A stretch of DNA of 64,000 bases from Kitasatospora gansuensis (lineage in GTDB: Bacteria > Actinomycetota > Actinomycetes > Streptomycetales > Streptomycetaceae). The notes below the pieces were generated by a model that did not search any database, had not been told where the DNA came from, and saw only the letters and a program-made list of their open reading frames with translations. A program made the position numbers and the translations under genes. Below are positions 18,054 to 27,164 of the stretch, piece by piece (position 1 is the first letter of the stretch; the number at the start of each line of letters is the position of its first letter). The DNA lies in contig NZ_JACHJR010000001.1 in the NCBI RefSeq assembly GCF_014203705.1, positions 4,650,001-4,714,000 on the forward strand, in the 5' to 3' direction.

Positions 18054-18673
18054 GCCTGCTGGCCGCCGCCGGTCCGCTGGAACCGGCCGCCCGTTCCTTC
18101 CTCTCCCCGACCGGGGTGGAGATCGTCTTCCTGCTGGTCGGCGTCGCCGTGCTGGGCGCCGCCCTGCTCACCGTGACCACCCGTCAGCTGGTGCACGCCG
18201 CGCTCTGGCTGGTGGTCGCGCTCGGCGGCCTGGCGGTGGAGTTCCTGCTGCTCACCGCCGAGTTCATCGCCTGGGTGCAGGTGCTGATCTACCTCGGCTC
18301 GGTGGTCGTGCTGGTGCTGTTCGGCCTGATGCTCACCAAGGCCCCGATCGGCCGCTCCCCGGACGCCGACTCCGGCAACCGGTGGGCCGCGCTGGCGGTC
18401 GGCCTGGCCGCCGCCGCCACCCTGGTGACCCTGGTGGTGGACGCCTTCCGCACCTCCTGGATCGACCTCGGCGCGGGCGCCGGCAGCACCAGGGCCACCG
18501 GCGAGTACCTGTTCCGGCACTGGGTGCTGCCCTTCGAGGCGCTCTCCGTGCTGCTGCTGGCCGCGCTGGTCGGCGCGATCGTGCTGTCCCGCCGGGACGG
18601 CGAGAACAAGCCGAAGCCCCGCCCCGGCAAGCTCCGCGCGGGCAAGCCCGTCGGCACCACCCGGGAGCGCTGA
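18050..18673 (+). CDS. nuoJ: NADH-quinone oxidoreductase subunit J
   Basis: A 207-residue membrane protein with five hydrophobic helices and the conserved block VQVLIYLGSVVVLVLFGLML, which contains the pi-bulge helix that links the quinone site to the pumping subunits in complex I. The GTG start overlaps the nuoI stop, and the basic tail (KPKPRPGKLRAGK) is cytoplasmic. Two bases separate it from nuoK. Confidence 0.93.
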   Translation: MSLLAAAGPLEPAARSFLSPTGVEIVFLLVGVAVLGAALLTVTTRQLVHAALWLVVALGGLAVEFLLLTAEFIAWVQVLIYLGSVVVLVLFGLMLTKAPIGRSPDADSGNRWAALAVGLAAAATLVTLVVDAFRTSWIDLGAGAGSTRATGEYLFRHWVLPFEALSVLLLAALVGAIVLSRRDGENKPKPRPGKLRAGKPVGTTRER

Positions 18674-18675
18674 CG

Positions 18676-19032
18676 ATGCATCTCGCCTACCCCGCCGTCC
18701 TGGCCGCCCTGCTCTTCGCGATCGGCGTCTACGGCGTGCTCGCCCGGCGCAACACGGTGCTGGTGCTGATGTCCGTCGAGCTGATGCTCAACGCCGTCAA
18801 CCTCAACCTGGTCGCCTTCGACGTCTGGCTGCGCGACGCGCTGCACGGCGGCCAGGCGCTCACGCTCTTCACCATCACGCTGGCCGCCGCCGAGATCGGC
18901 CTCGGCCTGGCCATCGTGCTGCTGGTCTTCCGCACCCGCCGCACCGCCGACATCGACCGGCTCACCGCGCTCGGCGACCCGGCGGAAGACGACGCCACGT
19001 CGGACGACACGTCAGCAGAGGCCGTCGCATGA
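18676..19032 (+). CDS. nuoK: NADH-quinone oxidoreductase subunit K
   Basis: A 118-residue, three-helix subunit related to MrpC. The essential glutamate region SVELMLNAVNLNLVAF and the second Glu helix (LAAAEIGLGLAIVLLVFR) are present. The C-terminal ~20 residues are acidic and extend beyond typical NuoK. It overlaps the nuoL start by 4 bp. Confidence 0.93.
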   Translation: MHLAYPAVLAALLFAIGVYGVLARRNTVLVLMSVELMLNAVNLNLVAFDVWLRDALHGGQALTLFTITLAAAEIGLGLAIVLLVFRTRRTADIDRLTALGDPAEDDATSDDTSAEAVA

Positions 19033-21050
19033 ACCTCGCCCTCCCCGTCCTGGTCCCGGTGCTGCCCGCACTCGGCGCCGCCGCCACGCTGGCCACCGGC
19101 CGGCGCGCCCCGGGCCTGACCCGGCCGCTGGCGATCCTGCCGGTCGCCGCCTCCGCCGTGCTCGCGGTGCTGGTCGCGCTCCAGCTCGGCACCGGCCAGA
19201 GCCTGGACGCCGCCACCCGGCTGGCCCCGACCGGCGGCCCCGAGCTCTCGCTCGCCCTGCACCTGGACGGCTTCAGCTCGCTGATCTCGATCCTGGTCGG
19301 CCTGGTCGCCACCTGCGTGCAGGTGTACTCGACCGCCTACCTCAAGGACGACCCGCGCTACCCCTCGTACGCGGCACTGGTCTCGCTCTTCACGGCGGCG
19401 ATGTTCCTGGTCGTCTACTCGGGCGACCTGGTGGTGCTGCTGGTCGGCTGGGAGGTGATGGGCATCTGCTCGTACTTCCTGATCGGCCATCACTGGGAGA
19501 CCGCCGACGCCCGCTCCGCCTCGCTCAAGGCCTTCCTGGTCACCAAGCTCGGCGACGTGCCGTTCCTGATCGGCATCTTCCTGCTCGGCGCGGACGCGGG
19601 CACGTTCCGGATCGAGGGTGTGCTGAAGGCCGCCACCGACGGGCAGCTCTCGCACCCGACGCTGACCGCGCTGCTGCTGCTCGCCGGTGTCGCGGGCAAG
19701 AGCGCCCAGTTCCCGCTGCACACCTGGCTGCCCGACGCGATGGCCGGCCCGACGCCGGTCTCCGCGCTGATCCACGCCGCCACCATGGTCGCCGCCGGCA
19801 TCTACCTGGTGGCCCGGCTGCTGCCGGTCTTCCTGGCCTCCGGCGCCGCGCTGCTGGTGCTGTCGGTGATGGCGGCCGTCACCATGGTCGGGTCCGCCCT
19901 CTGCGCGCTGGCCCAGGACGACCTCAAGCGGGTGCTGGCGTACTCGACGGTCGGTCAGCTCGGCTACATGGCGGGTGCGCTGGCCGCCGGTGACCGGCAG
20001 GCCGCGGTCTTCCACCTGGTCAGCCACGGTGCCTTCAAGGCGCTGCTGTTCCTGGCCGCCGGTGTGATCATCCACGCCGCGCACACCAACTCGCTGAGCG
20101 CGATGGCCCGGATGCCCGAGCTGCGCAAGAAGGTGCCGGACGCCTACTGGACGACCGGCATCGCGCTGATCGCGCTGATCGGCCTGCCGCCGTTCTCGGG
20201 CTTCTTCAGCAAGGAGGCGGTGCTCACCGCCGCCGAGCACGCCGCCACCGGCGAGGCGCTGACCAACGGCCTCGGCCCGGCCTCCGCCGTGCCGGCCACG
20301 GCTGGCTGGATCGTGCTGATCGCCGCCGGGCTGACCGCGCTGCTCACCGCCGCGTACGCCGCCCGGCTCTGGCTGCTGGCCTTCCACAGCGCGCCGGTCG
20401 CGCTGACCGCCGCCGCCGACGCCCCGTACTCCGCCGAGATCGACGAGGCCGACCCGGCGCACGCCGAGCCGCACGCGATGCGCTGGCCGCTCTGGGTGCT
20501 GGCGATCCCGACCATGGGCTTCGGCGTCCTCGGCCTGCGCTCCGACTGGCTGCCCGCGCTGCTGGACGGCGGCTCGCTCCGCCCGTCCACGGTGACCGCC
20601 GTGATCGGCACCGGCTGCGCCCTGGCCGGCGTCCTGATCGGGTACGGCGCCTGGCGCTCCGTCACCGCCCGGGCCGCCGCCGCCGCGCAGCGGGTACCGG
20701 AGCAGGCGGGCCCGCCCGCCGCCGAGACGCTCACCCCGGCCGCCCTGCCCAAGCCGTTGGCCGACCCAGGACGGCTGCTGCTCGGGCCGCTGTTCGGCCC
20801 GGCGCTGCACGGCTTCCACGTGGACCGGCTGTACAGCGCGCTGTTCGTCCGCCCGACCCTGGCCGCCGCGCGGCTGGTCCGCTTCCTGGACCGCGAGGTC
20901 GTCGAGACCTACGTCCGGGGCACCGGCACCGGTGCCAACCTGCTCGGCTGGGCGGTCCGCCGGAGCCAGACCGGCAACGCCCAGACCTACCTGAGCGTGC
21001 TGCTCGGCGCCGTCGTGGTGCTCACCGTGCTGGTGGCGGTCGGCTCATGA
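19029..21050 (+). CDS. nuoL: NADH-quinone oxidoreductase subunit L
   Basis: A 673-residue antiporter-like subunit with about 14-16 helices. The proton-channel signatures VVLLVGWEVMGICSYFLIGHHW, KSAQFPLHTWLPDAMAGPTP and HAATMVAAGIYL are intact, including the key Glu, Lys and His positions. The C-terminal region includes the long lateral-helix segment and last anchor helix seen in NuoL. It is followed after 31 bp by nuoM with its own ribosome site. Confidence 0.94.
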   Translation: MNLALPVLVPVLPALGAAATLATGRRAPGLTRPLAILPVAASAVLAVLVALQLGTGQSLDAATRLAPTGGPELSLALHLDGFSSLISILVGLVATCVQVYSTAYLKDDPRYPSYAALVSLFTAAMFLVVYSGDLVVLLVGWEVMGICSYFLIGHHWETADARSASLKAFLVTKLGDVPFLIGIFLLGADAGTFRIEGVLKAATDGQLSHPTLTALLLLAGVAGKSAQFPLHTWLPDAMAGPTPVSALIHAATMVAAGIYLVARLLPVFLASGAALLVLSVMAAVTMVGSALCALAQDDLKRVLAYSTVGQLGYMAGALAAGDRQAAVFHLVSHGAFKALLFLAAGVIIHAAHTNSLSAMARMPELRKKVPDAYWTTGIALIALIGLPPFSGFFSKEAVLTAAEHAATGEALTNGLGPASAVPATAGWIVLIAAGLTALLTAAYAARLWLLAFHSAPVALTAAADAPYSAEIDEADPAHAEPHAMRWPLWVLAIPTMGFGVLGLRSDWLPALLDGGSLRPSTVTAVIGTGCALAGVLIGYGAWRSVTARAAAAAQRVPEQAGPPAAETLTPAALPKPLADPGRLLLGPLFGPALHGFHVDRLYSALFVRPTLAAARLVRFLDREVVETYVRGTGTGANLLGWAVRRSQTGNAQTYLSVLLGAVVVLTVLVAVGS

Positions 21051-21081
21051 CCCTCTCTCACCGCTTCGGAGGCAGGGCCTC

Positions 21082-22602
21082 GTGAACGTGCTCCTCATCG
21101 CTCTCCTGGCCCTGCCGCTGCTGGGCGCCGCGCTGACCCTGGCCCCGCTCGGCGAGCGCGCCGCGCTCCGCCTCGGCGTCGGGGTCACCGGCGCTGTGCT
21201 GGCGGGCACCATCGCGCTGGCCGCCTGGTTCGACCACTCCGCGCCGGGCCGGATGCAGGCCGTCACCGACGCGAGCTGGATCCCCGCCATCGGCGTCCGG
21301 TTCCACCTCGGGGTGGACGGCATCTCGCTGCCGCTGCTGGTGCTGACCGCGCTGCTCACCTTCCTCTGCGCGGTGTACTCGACCCGGAAGCTCCCGGCCG
21401 GGCCCGGCGCGCGGGCCTTCACCGGCCTGGTGCTGCTGCTCGAGGTCGGCATGCTCGCCACCTTCGTGGTGCTCGACCTGGTGCTGTTCTTCCTGGCCTT
21501 CGAGATCGTGCTGATCCCGATGTACTTCCTGATCGCCCGTTGGGGCAGCGGCGCCAAGGTGCCCGCCGCCAACCGGTTCATCCTGTACACGCTGCTCGGC
21601 TCCGCCGTGATGCTGCTCGGCTTCCTGCTGATCGGCAGTCAGGCCGGCACCTTCGACCTGACGCAGCTGGCCACCGCGCACGGCAGCGGCCTCACCCACG
21701 CCACCCAGGTGACCGCCGCGCTGGCGATCATGCTCGGCCTGGCGGTGAAGGCCCCGGCCTTCCCGCTGCACAGCTGGCTGCCGGACGCGCACACCGCCGC
21801 GCCCACCGTCGGCTCGGTGCTGCTGGCCGGCGTGCTGCTCAAGATGGGCACCTACGGCCTGGTCCGGGTGCTGCTCCCGGTGGTCCCGGACGGCACCGCC
21901 ACGCTGGCCCCGTACCTCGGCGCGCTGGCCGCCGTCGGCATCGTCTACGGCTCGCTGGCCTGCCTGGCGCTCGCCAGGCCCGGCGCCAAGGGCGACCTCA
22001 AGCGGCTGATCGCGTACTCCTCGGTCGGCCACATGGGCTTCGTGCTGCTCGGCATCGCCTCGCTCACCCCGAGCGGGGTGAACGGCGCGCTGTTCGCCAA
22101 CATCGGCCACGGCCTGATCACCGGCCTGCTGTTCTTCCTGGTCGGCGCGGTCAAGGACCGCTACGGCACCGCCGACCTGGACACCCTCGCCGGTGCCACC
22201 GGCGCCGCCCTCTACGGCCGGGCACCGCGGATCGGCGGGCTGCTCGCCTTCGCCGCCGTGGCCAGCCTCGGCCTGCCGGGCCTGGCCGGCTTCTGGGGCG
22301 AACTGCTCGCCATGTACGGCGCCTTCGACCCGGCCGCCGGGCTCTCCCGTCCGGCCTTCCTCACCTACCTGGTGCTGGCCGGCCTCGGCACCCTGCTCAC
22401 CGCCGGCTACCTGCTGGTGGTGGTCAAGCGGGTCTGCATGGGTGACCCTCGGCAGACCGGACCCGAGCTGACCGACCTTCAGGCGTACGAGGCCGTCAGC
22501 TGGACCCCGCTCGCCGCGCTCACCGTGGTCGCCGGGCTCTGGCCCGCACTGCTGCTCGGCCTCTCCGACCCGGCCGTCAAGCACCTGCTCGGAGGTGGCT
22601 GA
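21082..22602 (+). CDS. nuoM: NADH-quinone oxidoreductase subunit M
   Basis: A 506-residue antiporter-like proton-translocating subunit. It has LVLFFLAFEIVLIPMYFLI with the channel glutamate, VKAPAFPLHSWLPDAH, and the KRLIAYSSVGHMGFVLLG helix, all diagnostic for NuoM. The GTG at 21082 follows GGAGGC. It ends 2 bp before the nuoN start. Confidence 0.94.
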   Translation: MNVLLIALLALPLLGAALTLAPLGERAALRLGVGVTGAVLAGTIALAAWFDHSAPGRMQAVTDASWIPAIGVRFHLGVDGISLPLLVLTALLTFLCAVYSTRKLPAGPGARAFTGLVLLLEVGMLATFVVLDLVLFFLAFEIVLIPMYFLIARWGSGAKVPAANRFILYTLLGSAVMLLGFLLIGSQAGTFDLTQLATAHGSGLTHATQVTAALAIMLGLAVKAPAFPLHSWLPDAHTAAPTVGSVLLAGVLLKMGTYGLVRVLLPVVPDGTATLAPYLGALAAVGIVYGSLACLALARPGAKGDLKRLIAYSSVGHMGFVLLGIASLTPSGVNGALFANIGHGLITGLLFFLVGAVKDRYGTADLDTLAGATGAALYGRAPRIGGLLAFAAVASLGLPGLAGFWGELLAMYGAFDPAAGLSRPAFLTYLVLAGLGTLLTAGYLLVVVKRVCMGDPRQTGPELTDLQAYEAVSWTPLAALTVVAGLWPALLLGLSDPAVKHLLGGG

Positions 22603-22604
22603 CC

Positions 22605-24137
22605 TTGCTCGCCTCCACTCCACTCCTTCTGGGGCAGCCCGCCATGACTCCTCTCGCCGTCGCCGACCCGGGCGGCCTGGTCCAGTCCGTCGACTGGGTG
22701 GCCATCGCGCCGCCGCTGATCGCCGCGCTGGCCGGTCTGGTGGTGCTGGTTGCCGACCTGTTCCTGAAGGGGAGTCAGAAGAAGGCGCTGTCCTGGCTCG
22801 CGATCGGCGGCCTGACCCTGGCGCTCGCTTCGCTGCTTCCGCTCGCGCTCGGCGACCCGCGCTCGACCTTCTGCGTCTCCGGCGCGGGCTGCTCGTACGT
22901 GGTGGACCACTTCACGCTCGCGTTCCAGCTGCTCGCGCTCGGCGGCGCGCTGATCGCCGCGCTGCTCTCGGTGCACACCGTGGCCGAGGACCGGTTGCCC
23001 GGCGGTGAGTTCTGGTTCCTGCTGCTCAGCAGCGCCGCCGGGGCCGCCCTGCTGCCCGCCTCGCGGGACCTGGCCACCCTGGTGGTCGCGCTGGAGGTGG
23101 CCTCGCTGCCCGCCTTCGCGCTGGTCGCGCTGCGCCGGGACGGCCGGGGCGCGGAGGCCGCGCTCAAGTTCTTCCTCTCCTCGGTCACCGCCACCGCCGT
23201 GATGCTGCTCGGCGTCAGCTTCGTCTACGCCGCGACCGGCACCCTGCACCTGTCGGCGATCGCCGACGCGCTCACCACGGCCCCCGCGCAGCTGCGCCAC
23301 CTGGCCGAGGCCGGGGCGGTGCTGACCCTGGTCGGGTTCGCCTTCAAGACCGCCGCCGTCCCGTTCCACTTCTGGGTGCCGGACACCTACGTCGGCGCCC
23401 CGGTGCCGGTCGCGGGCTACCTCTCGGTGGTTGGAAAGGCGGCCGGCCTGGCCGGGCTCGCGCTGGTCACCACCGTGGCGTTCCGCCCGTACGGGCACAC
23501 CTGGGGCCTGGTGCTCGCGGTGCTCGCCGCCGTCACCATGACCGCCGGGAACGTCGCCGCGCTGCGCCAGCGGGCCGCCGCCCCCAACAGCGCGGTGCGC
23601 CTGCTCGCCTGGTCCTCCGTCAGCCAGGCCGGCTACCTGCTGGTGCCGCTGGCCGCCGCCGGGTACGCCGACTCCGGCCGCCCGGTCGGGGCCACCGTGG
23701 CGTACGCGCTGGTCTACGGCGTGGTGAACCTCGGCGCCTTCGCGGCGGTCGCCGCCACCGGGCACTCCCGGCTGGACGACTACCAGGGCCTGTTCGCCCG
23801 GAACCGCTGGACCGCGCTGGCGCTGGCCTTCTTCCTGCTCTGCCTGGCCGGGCTGCCGCCGGGCGTGGTCGGCCTGTTCGGCAAGGTGGTGGTCTTCCGC
23901 GCGGCGGTGGACGCCGGTCTCGGCTGGCTGGCGGTGGTGATGGCGGCCAACGTGGTGGTCGCGCTCTACTACTACCTGGCCTGGACGGCGAAGCTCTTCG
24001 CCCCCGCCGAGGACGCCGTCCGGACCCGGATCCCGGGCCCGCTGACGGCCACCCTGGGGCTCACCGCCGGGGTCGCCGCGGTGCTCTCGGTGGCCCCGCA
24101 GCTGGTGCTCCAGGTGGTCTCGGGCTCGCTCTTCTGA
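22605..24137 (+). CDS. nuoN: NADH-quinone oxidoreductase subunit N
   Basis: A 510-residue third antiporter-like subunit. It carries LVVALEVASLPAFALVAL, FKTAAVPFHFWVPDTYVGAP and LLAWSSVSQAGYLLVPLAA. The rare TTG at 22605 is chosen because GGAGG (22591-22595) sits 9 nt upstream; the first in-frame ATG is at 22644. It is the last gene of the operon. An HtpX-like protease gene follows after about 105 bp. Confidence 0.93.
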   Translation: MLASTPLLLGQPAMTPLAVADPGGLVQSVDWVAIAPPLIAALAGLVVLVADLFLKGSQKKALSWLAIGGLTLALASLLPLALGDPRSTFCVSGAGCSYVVDHFTLAFQLLALGGALIAALLSVHTVAEDRLPGGEFWFLLLSSAAGAALLPASRDLATLVVALEVASLPAFALVALRRDGRGAEAALKFFLSSVTATAVMLLGVSFVYAATGTLHLSAIADALTTAPAQLRHLAEAGAVLTLVGFAFKTAAVPFHFWVPDTYVGAPVPVAGYLSVVGKAAGLAGLALVTTVAFRPYGHTWGLVLAVLAAVTMTAGNVAALRQRAAAPNSAVRLLAWSSVSQAGYLLVPLAAAGYADSGRPVGATVAYALVYGVVNLGAFAAVAATGHSRLDDYQGLFARNRWTALALAFFLLCLAGLPPGVVGLFGKVVVFRAAVDAGLGWLAVVMAANVVVALYYYLAWTAKLFAPAEDAVRTRIPGPLTATLGLTAGVAAVLSVAPQLVLQVVSGSLF

Positions 24138-24242
24138 CCCCACTCCCGCCGGTGCCGGGAACGAAGCCGCCTCGTCCTGCCGTTGATCCTGGCAGAGGGA
24201 CGAGCTCAGAAGGCTTCCCACCGCACCACTTGGAGGGCCTGC

Positions 24243-25109
24243 GTGCACCGGCAGCACAACGGGTTGAGGACGGCTGCACTGCTCGGCGGGCTGTCGGCGC
24301 TGATCCTGGTGATCGGCAGCTTCTTCGGCCGGACGGGCTTCGTGCTCGCGCTGCTCGTCGCCCTCGGCACCAACGCCTACGCGTACTGGAACAGCGACAA
24401 GCTCGCCCTGCGGGCGATGCGGGCCCGCCCGGTCAGCGAGATCGAGCAACCCCGGCTGTACCGGATCGTCCGCGAGCTCTCCACCTCGGCCCGGCAGCCG
24501 ATGCCCCGGCTGTACATCTCGCCCACCCCGGCCCCGAACGCCTTCGCCACCGGGCGGAACCCGCGGAACGCGGCGGTCTGCTGCACCGACGGCATCCTGC
24601 GGCTGCTCGACGAGCGGGAGCTGCGCGGGGTGCTCGGCCACGAGCTCAGCCACGTGTACAACCGGGACATCCTGATCTCCTCGGTGGCCGGGGCGCTGGC
24701 CACGGTGGTGATGTTCCTGGTGAACTTCGCCTGGCTGGTCCCGTTCGGCCGGAGCGAGGACGACGACGGGCCCGGCCTGTTCGGGATGCTCGCGATCATG
24801 ATCCTCGGCCCGCTCGCCGCCACCCTGATCCAACTGGCCGTCAGCCGCTCCCGGGAGTACCAGGCCGACGCCGACGGAGCCCGGATCACCGGCGACCCGC
24901 TCGCCCTGGCCAGCGCCCTGCGCAAACTCGAGACCGGCACCCAACGCCTCCCGCTGCCCCCCGAGCCCCGCCTCAAGACCGCCAGCCACATGATGATCGC
25001 CAGCCCGTTCCGCACCGGCGAGAGCGGCACCCGCCTCTTCACCACCCACCCGCCGATGGCCGAACGCATCGCCCGCCTGGAGCGGATGGCCGGCCACCGG
25101 CTGCCGTGA
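24243..25109 (+). CDS. htpX: M48 family zinc metalloprotease (HtpX-like)
   Basis: A 288-residue membrane protease. Two N-terminal helices (about 11-27 and 31-48) precede the zinc motif HELSH (133-137), and the third ligand lies in SREYQADADGARI. HtpX-type enzymes degrade damaged membrane proteins from the cytoplasmic face. GTG 24243 has GGAGG just upstream; an ATG-like frame extension to 24183 lacks one. The gene follows the nuo operon, which is full of membrane proteins, but the 105-bp gap means it may have its own promoter. Confidence 0.9.
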   Translation: MHRQHNGLRTAALLGGLSALILVIGSFFGRTGFVLALLVALGTNAYAYWNSDKLALRAMRARPVSEIEQPRLYRIVRELSTSARQPMPRLYISPTPAPNAFATGRNPRNAAVCCTDGILRLLDERELRGVLGHELSHVYNRDILISSVAGALATVVMFLVNFAWLVPFGRSEDDDGPGLFGMLAIMILGPLAATLIQLAVSRSREYQADADGARITGDPLALASALRKLETGTQRLPLPPEPRLKTASHMMIASPFRTGESGTRLFTTHPPMAERIARLERMAGHRLP

Positions 25110-25115
25110 CGGCTT

Positions 25116-25276
25116 AGACCGACCGGCAATTGGTGGGCGGCGTCGCGGCGCCGGGGCACGCACCTCGCCGGCTTCTCGTCGGTCGCCGATGCTCCGCATG
25201 GACTTCCTCCTCGGCGCCGCCGAGGCACGCACCCCACCGCCGCTCCTTCCCCCGCCCACCAATTGCCGGTCGGTCT
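25116..25276. repeat. 161-bp palindrome-bounded intergenic element
   Basis: Perfect 25-bp terminal inverted repeats lie at 25116-25140 and 25252-25276 (core GACCGACCGGCAATTGGTGG). They enclose about 110 bp with further partial symmetry. It lies between two converging genes and its right end runs into the TAA stop of the DUF7144 gene. It may be a non-autonomous transposable element or a double-ended terminator. Confidence 0.75.
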
Positions 25277-25713
25277 TAGTCCCGGTAGGTGCAGAGGGCC
25301 CAGATGACGAAGGCGTTCAGGGCGATCGCGATCAGGGACCAGAGCGGGTAGTAGGGCAGGAAGAGGAAGTTCAGCAGCAGATTGACCGAGACCAGCGCGA
25401 TGCCGATCACCCGGGCCCAGGCGGCGCCCGTGAGCACGCCGAAGCCGACCACCGCGAGCACGATGCCCATCGCCAGGTGGATCCAGCCCCAGGTGGTCAG
25501 GCTGAACTGGAAGACGTAGTTCGGGGTGGTCAGGTAGACGTCGTCCTTGGCGATCGCGACGATGCCCTGGAAGATCCCCAGCACGCCGTCGATCAGCATC
25601 ATCACCCCGGCGAACAGCACCAGGCCGGTGACGGCGCCGCTGTTCCGGCGGCCCCCGCCCGAGACCGGGACGGGACCTGACGGGTCGTAGAGCGGGCCGG
25701 ATGCCTGGGCCAT
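25276..25713 (-). CDS. DUF7144-like small membrane protein
   Basis: A 145-residue protein with four hydrophobic helices and a Pro/Gly-rich soluble N-terminus. The pattern LVLFAGVMMLIDGVLGIFQG, YVFQFSLTTWGWIHL and FLFLPYYPLWSLIAIALN matches a family widespread in actinomycetes without known function. The ATG at 25713 has an AGGAGG-type site in the reverse strand just upstream. Its stop codon overlaps the end of the palindromic repeat, so the repeat may have inserted at, or supplied, the stop. Confidence 0.75.
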   Translation of the reverse strand: MAQASGPLYDPSGPVPVSGGGRRNSGAVTGLVLFAGVMMLIDGVLGIFQGIVAIAKDDVYLTTPNYVFQFSLTTWGWIHLAMGIVLAVVGFGVLTGAAWARVIGIALVSVNLLLNFLFLPYYPLWSLIAIALNAFVIWALCTYRD

Positions 25714-25857
25714 GACTGCCTCCTGTGGACCAACTGACGGTGTACCAGTTTGTCCAAGTATGTGAGGCAGGTCAGTATCCGGCATTTCGGACGGAGCGGC
25801 AGATGGACGGCCGACCGGCGCGGGGAGACGATGAGGGTGGCATGGAGAGGGGTCAGC

Positions 25858-26118
25858 ATGAACGAGCACCGTTTCCACCGGGACCACGGCAACCACTCGG
25901 TCACCGTCAACCTCCGGCGCGGTCTGCACACCGAGATCGAGCTGCTGGTGGACGGCAAGGAGGTCGGCCTGCAGCGCGTCCACGGCGGCGGCCCGTGGAC
26001 GGTACGGGACGCGCTGCCGGACGACCCGCCCCGGCCGTTCTCGGTCCGGGTCGGCCCTGAGGGCCCGGCCTGCGTGCTGGAGATCGACGGCGCCGAGTGG
26101 CCGATGCCGGTCAGCTGA
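25858..26118 (+). CDS. Small conserved hypothetical protein
   Basis: An 86-residue protein that I do not recognise, predicted largely beta-stranded (SVTVNLRRGLHTEIELLVDG, FSVRVGPEGPACVLEIDG) with no signal peptide or membrane segment. ATG 25858 has AGAGGGG 8 nt upstream. It converges on, and overlaps by 8 bp, the PfkB kinase gene. Confidence 0.6.
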   Translation: MNEHRFHRDHGNHSVTVNLRRGLHTEIELLVDGKEVGLQRVHGGGPWTVRDALPDDPPRPFSVRVGPEGPACVLEIDGAEWPMPVS

Positions 26119-27043
26119 AGCGCAGCTCGGCTCCGGTCGGCGGGTTGGCCCCGGCCCGGGAGACGGTGATCGCGGCGGCCCGGCCGGCGTGCCGGAGCAG
26201 CTCGGCCAGGACGTCCGGGGCGAGCGCGGCGAGGGCCGGGCGGGCGCCCGCGCCGAGCAGGCCGCAGGTGGCCAGCGCGTCCAGGACGGCCGCCATGAAG
26301 GAGTCACCCGCGCCGACGGTGTCGACCACGGCCGCCGGTACGGCGGGTTCCTGGGCGGTGCCGTACCGGGTGAAGGCGGCTGCCCCGGCGCCGCCCCGGG
26401 TGATCAGGACCAGCCCGGGGCCGAGACCGAGCCAGTGCTCCGCCACCCGCTGCTCCGACCACCCCGGGTAGAGCCAGGCCACGTCCTCGTCGCTGGCCTT
26501 CACCAGATCGCTGAGCGCCACGCAGCGCTCGACCCGGGCCGGCGCCCCGTCCGGCGCGCCGAACAGGGCGGGCCGGACGTTCGGGTCGTAGCTGACCGAG
26601 GCACCCGGCCGGAGCCGCTGCACCAGCCCGAGCGCGGCCTCCGCGCCGGGCGGCAGGACGGCCGCGATCGAGCCCAGGTGCACGTGATCGGCCGGGACCG
26701 GCGGCTCCACCGGCCGCAGCGACCAGTGGATGTCGAACGCGTACCCGGCCTTGCCGTCCGGATCGAGCGTGACGATCGCGGTCGGCGTCCGCACCCCGGT
26801 CTGACCGTCGGTCAGCAGCTCCACCCCGGCCGACCGCAGGTGCGCGGTGATCAACCCGCCCACCTCGTCCGCCCCGAGCTGGGTGAGTAGCGCGACCCGG
26901 CGGCCCAGCCGGGCCAGCCCGTACGCCACGTTGGCCGGGCTGCCGCCCGGGTGCGGGACGTCCGGCTGCCCGGGGGTGCGGACGATGTCGGCCACGCTCT
27001 CGCCGACGACGAGGAAGGACGGGGTGGACGGGGTGGAGGTCAT
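26111..27043 (-). CDS. PfkB family carbohydrate kinase (fructokinase-like)
   Basis: A 310-residue ribokinase-fold sugar kinase. The N-terminal substrate signature (PGGSPANVAYGLARLG) and the C-terminal anion hole with catalytic Asp (DTVGAGDSFMAAVLDAL) are both intact. ATP-dependent phosphorylation of fructose or a similar sugar is the best guess; overall similarity looks like actinobacterial fructokinases. It is divergent from a small HTH gene. No transporter or other sugar gene is adjacent. Confidence 0.86.
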   Translation of the reverse strand: MTSTPSTPSFLVVGESVADIVRTPGQPDVPHPGGSPANVAYGLARLGRRVALLTQLGADEVGGLITAHLRSAGVELLTDGQTGVRTPTAIVTLDPDGKAGYAFDIHWSLRPVEPPVPADHVHLGSIAAVLPPGAEAALGLVQRLRPGASVSYDPNVRPALFGAPDGAPARVERCVALSDLVKASDEDVAWLYPGWSEQRVAEHWLGLGPGLVLITRGGAGAAAFTRYGTAQEPAVPAAVVDTVGAGDSFMAAVLDALATCGLLGAGARPALAALAPDVLAELLRHAGRAAAITVSRAGANPPTGAELRFS

Positions 27044-27164
27044 GGACCGTCAGGCTCCGGTGCGGGTGAGGAGGGTCGCGGACGACCTTCACCGTACCGA
27101 TCGCGCTGGTTGCCGGGGAGTGCGGCGGCTACGCTGGCCGCTCCTGGGGCGGGAGGTGGGTGTG

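Noticed and set aside
18729..20819. Long minus-strand ORF opposite nuoK-nuoL
   Set aside because: Antisense shadow of well-recognised complex I genes.
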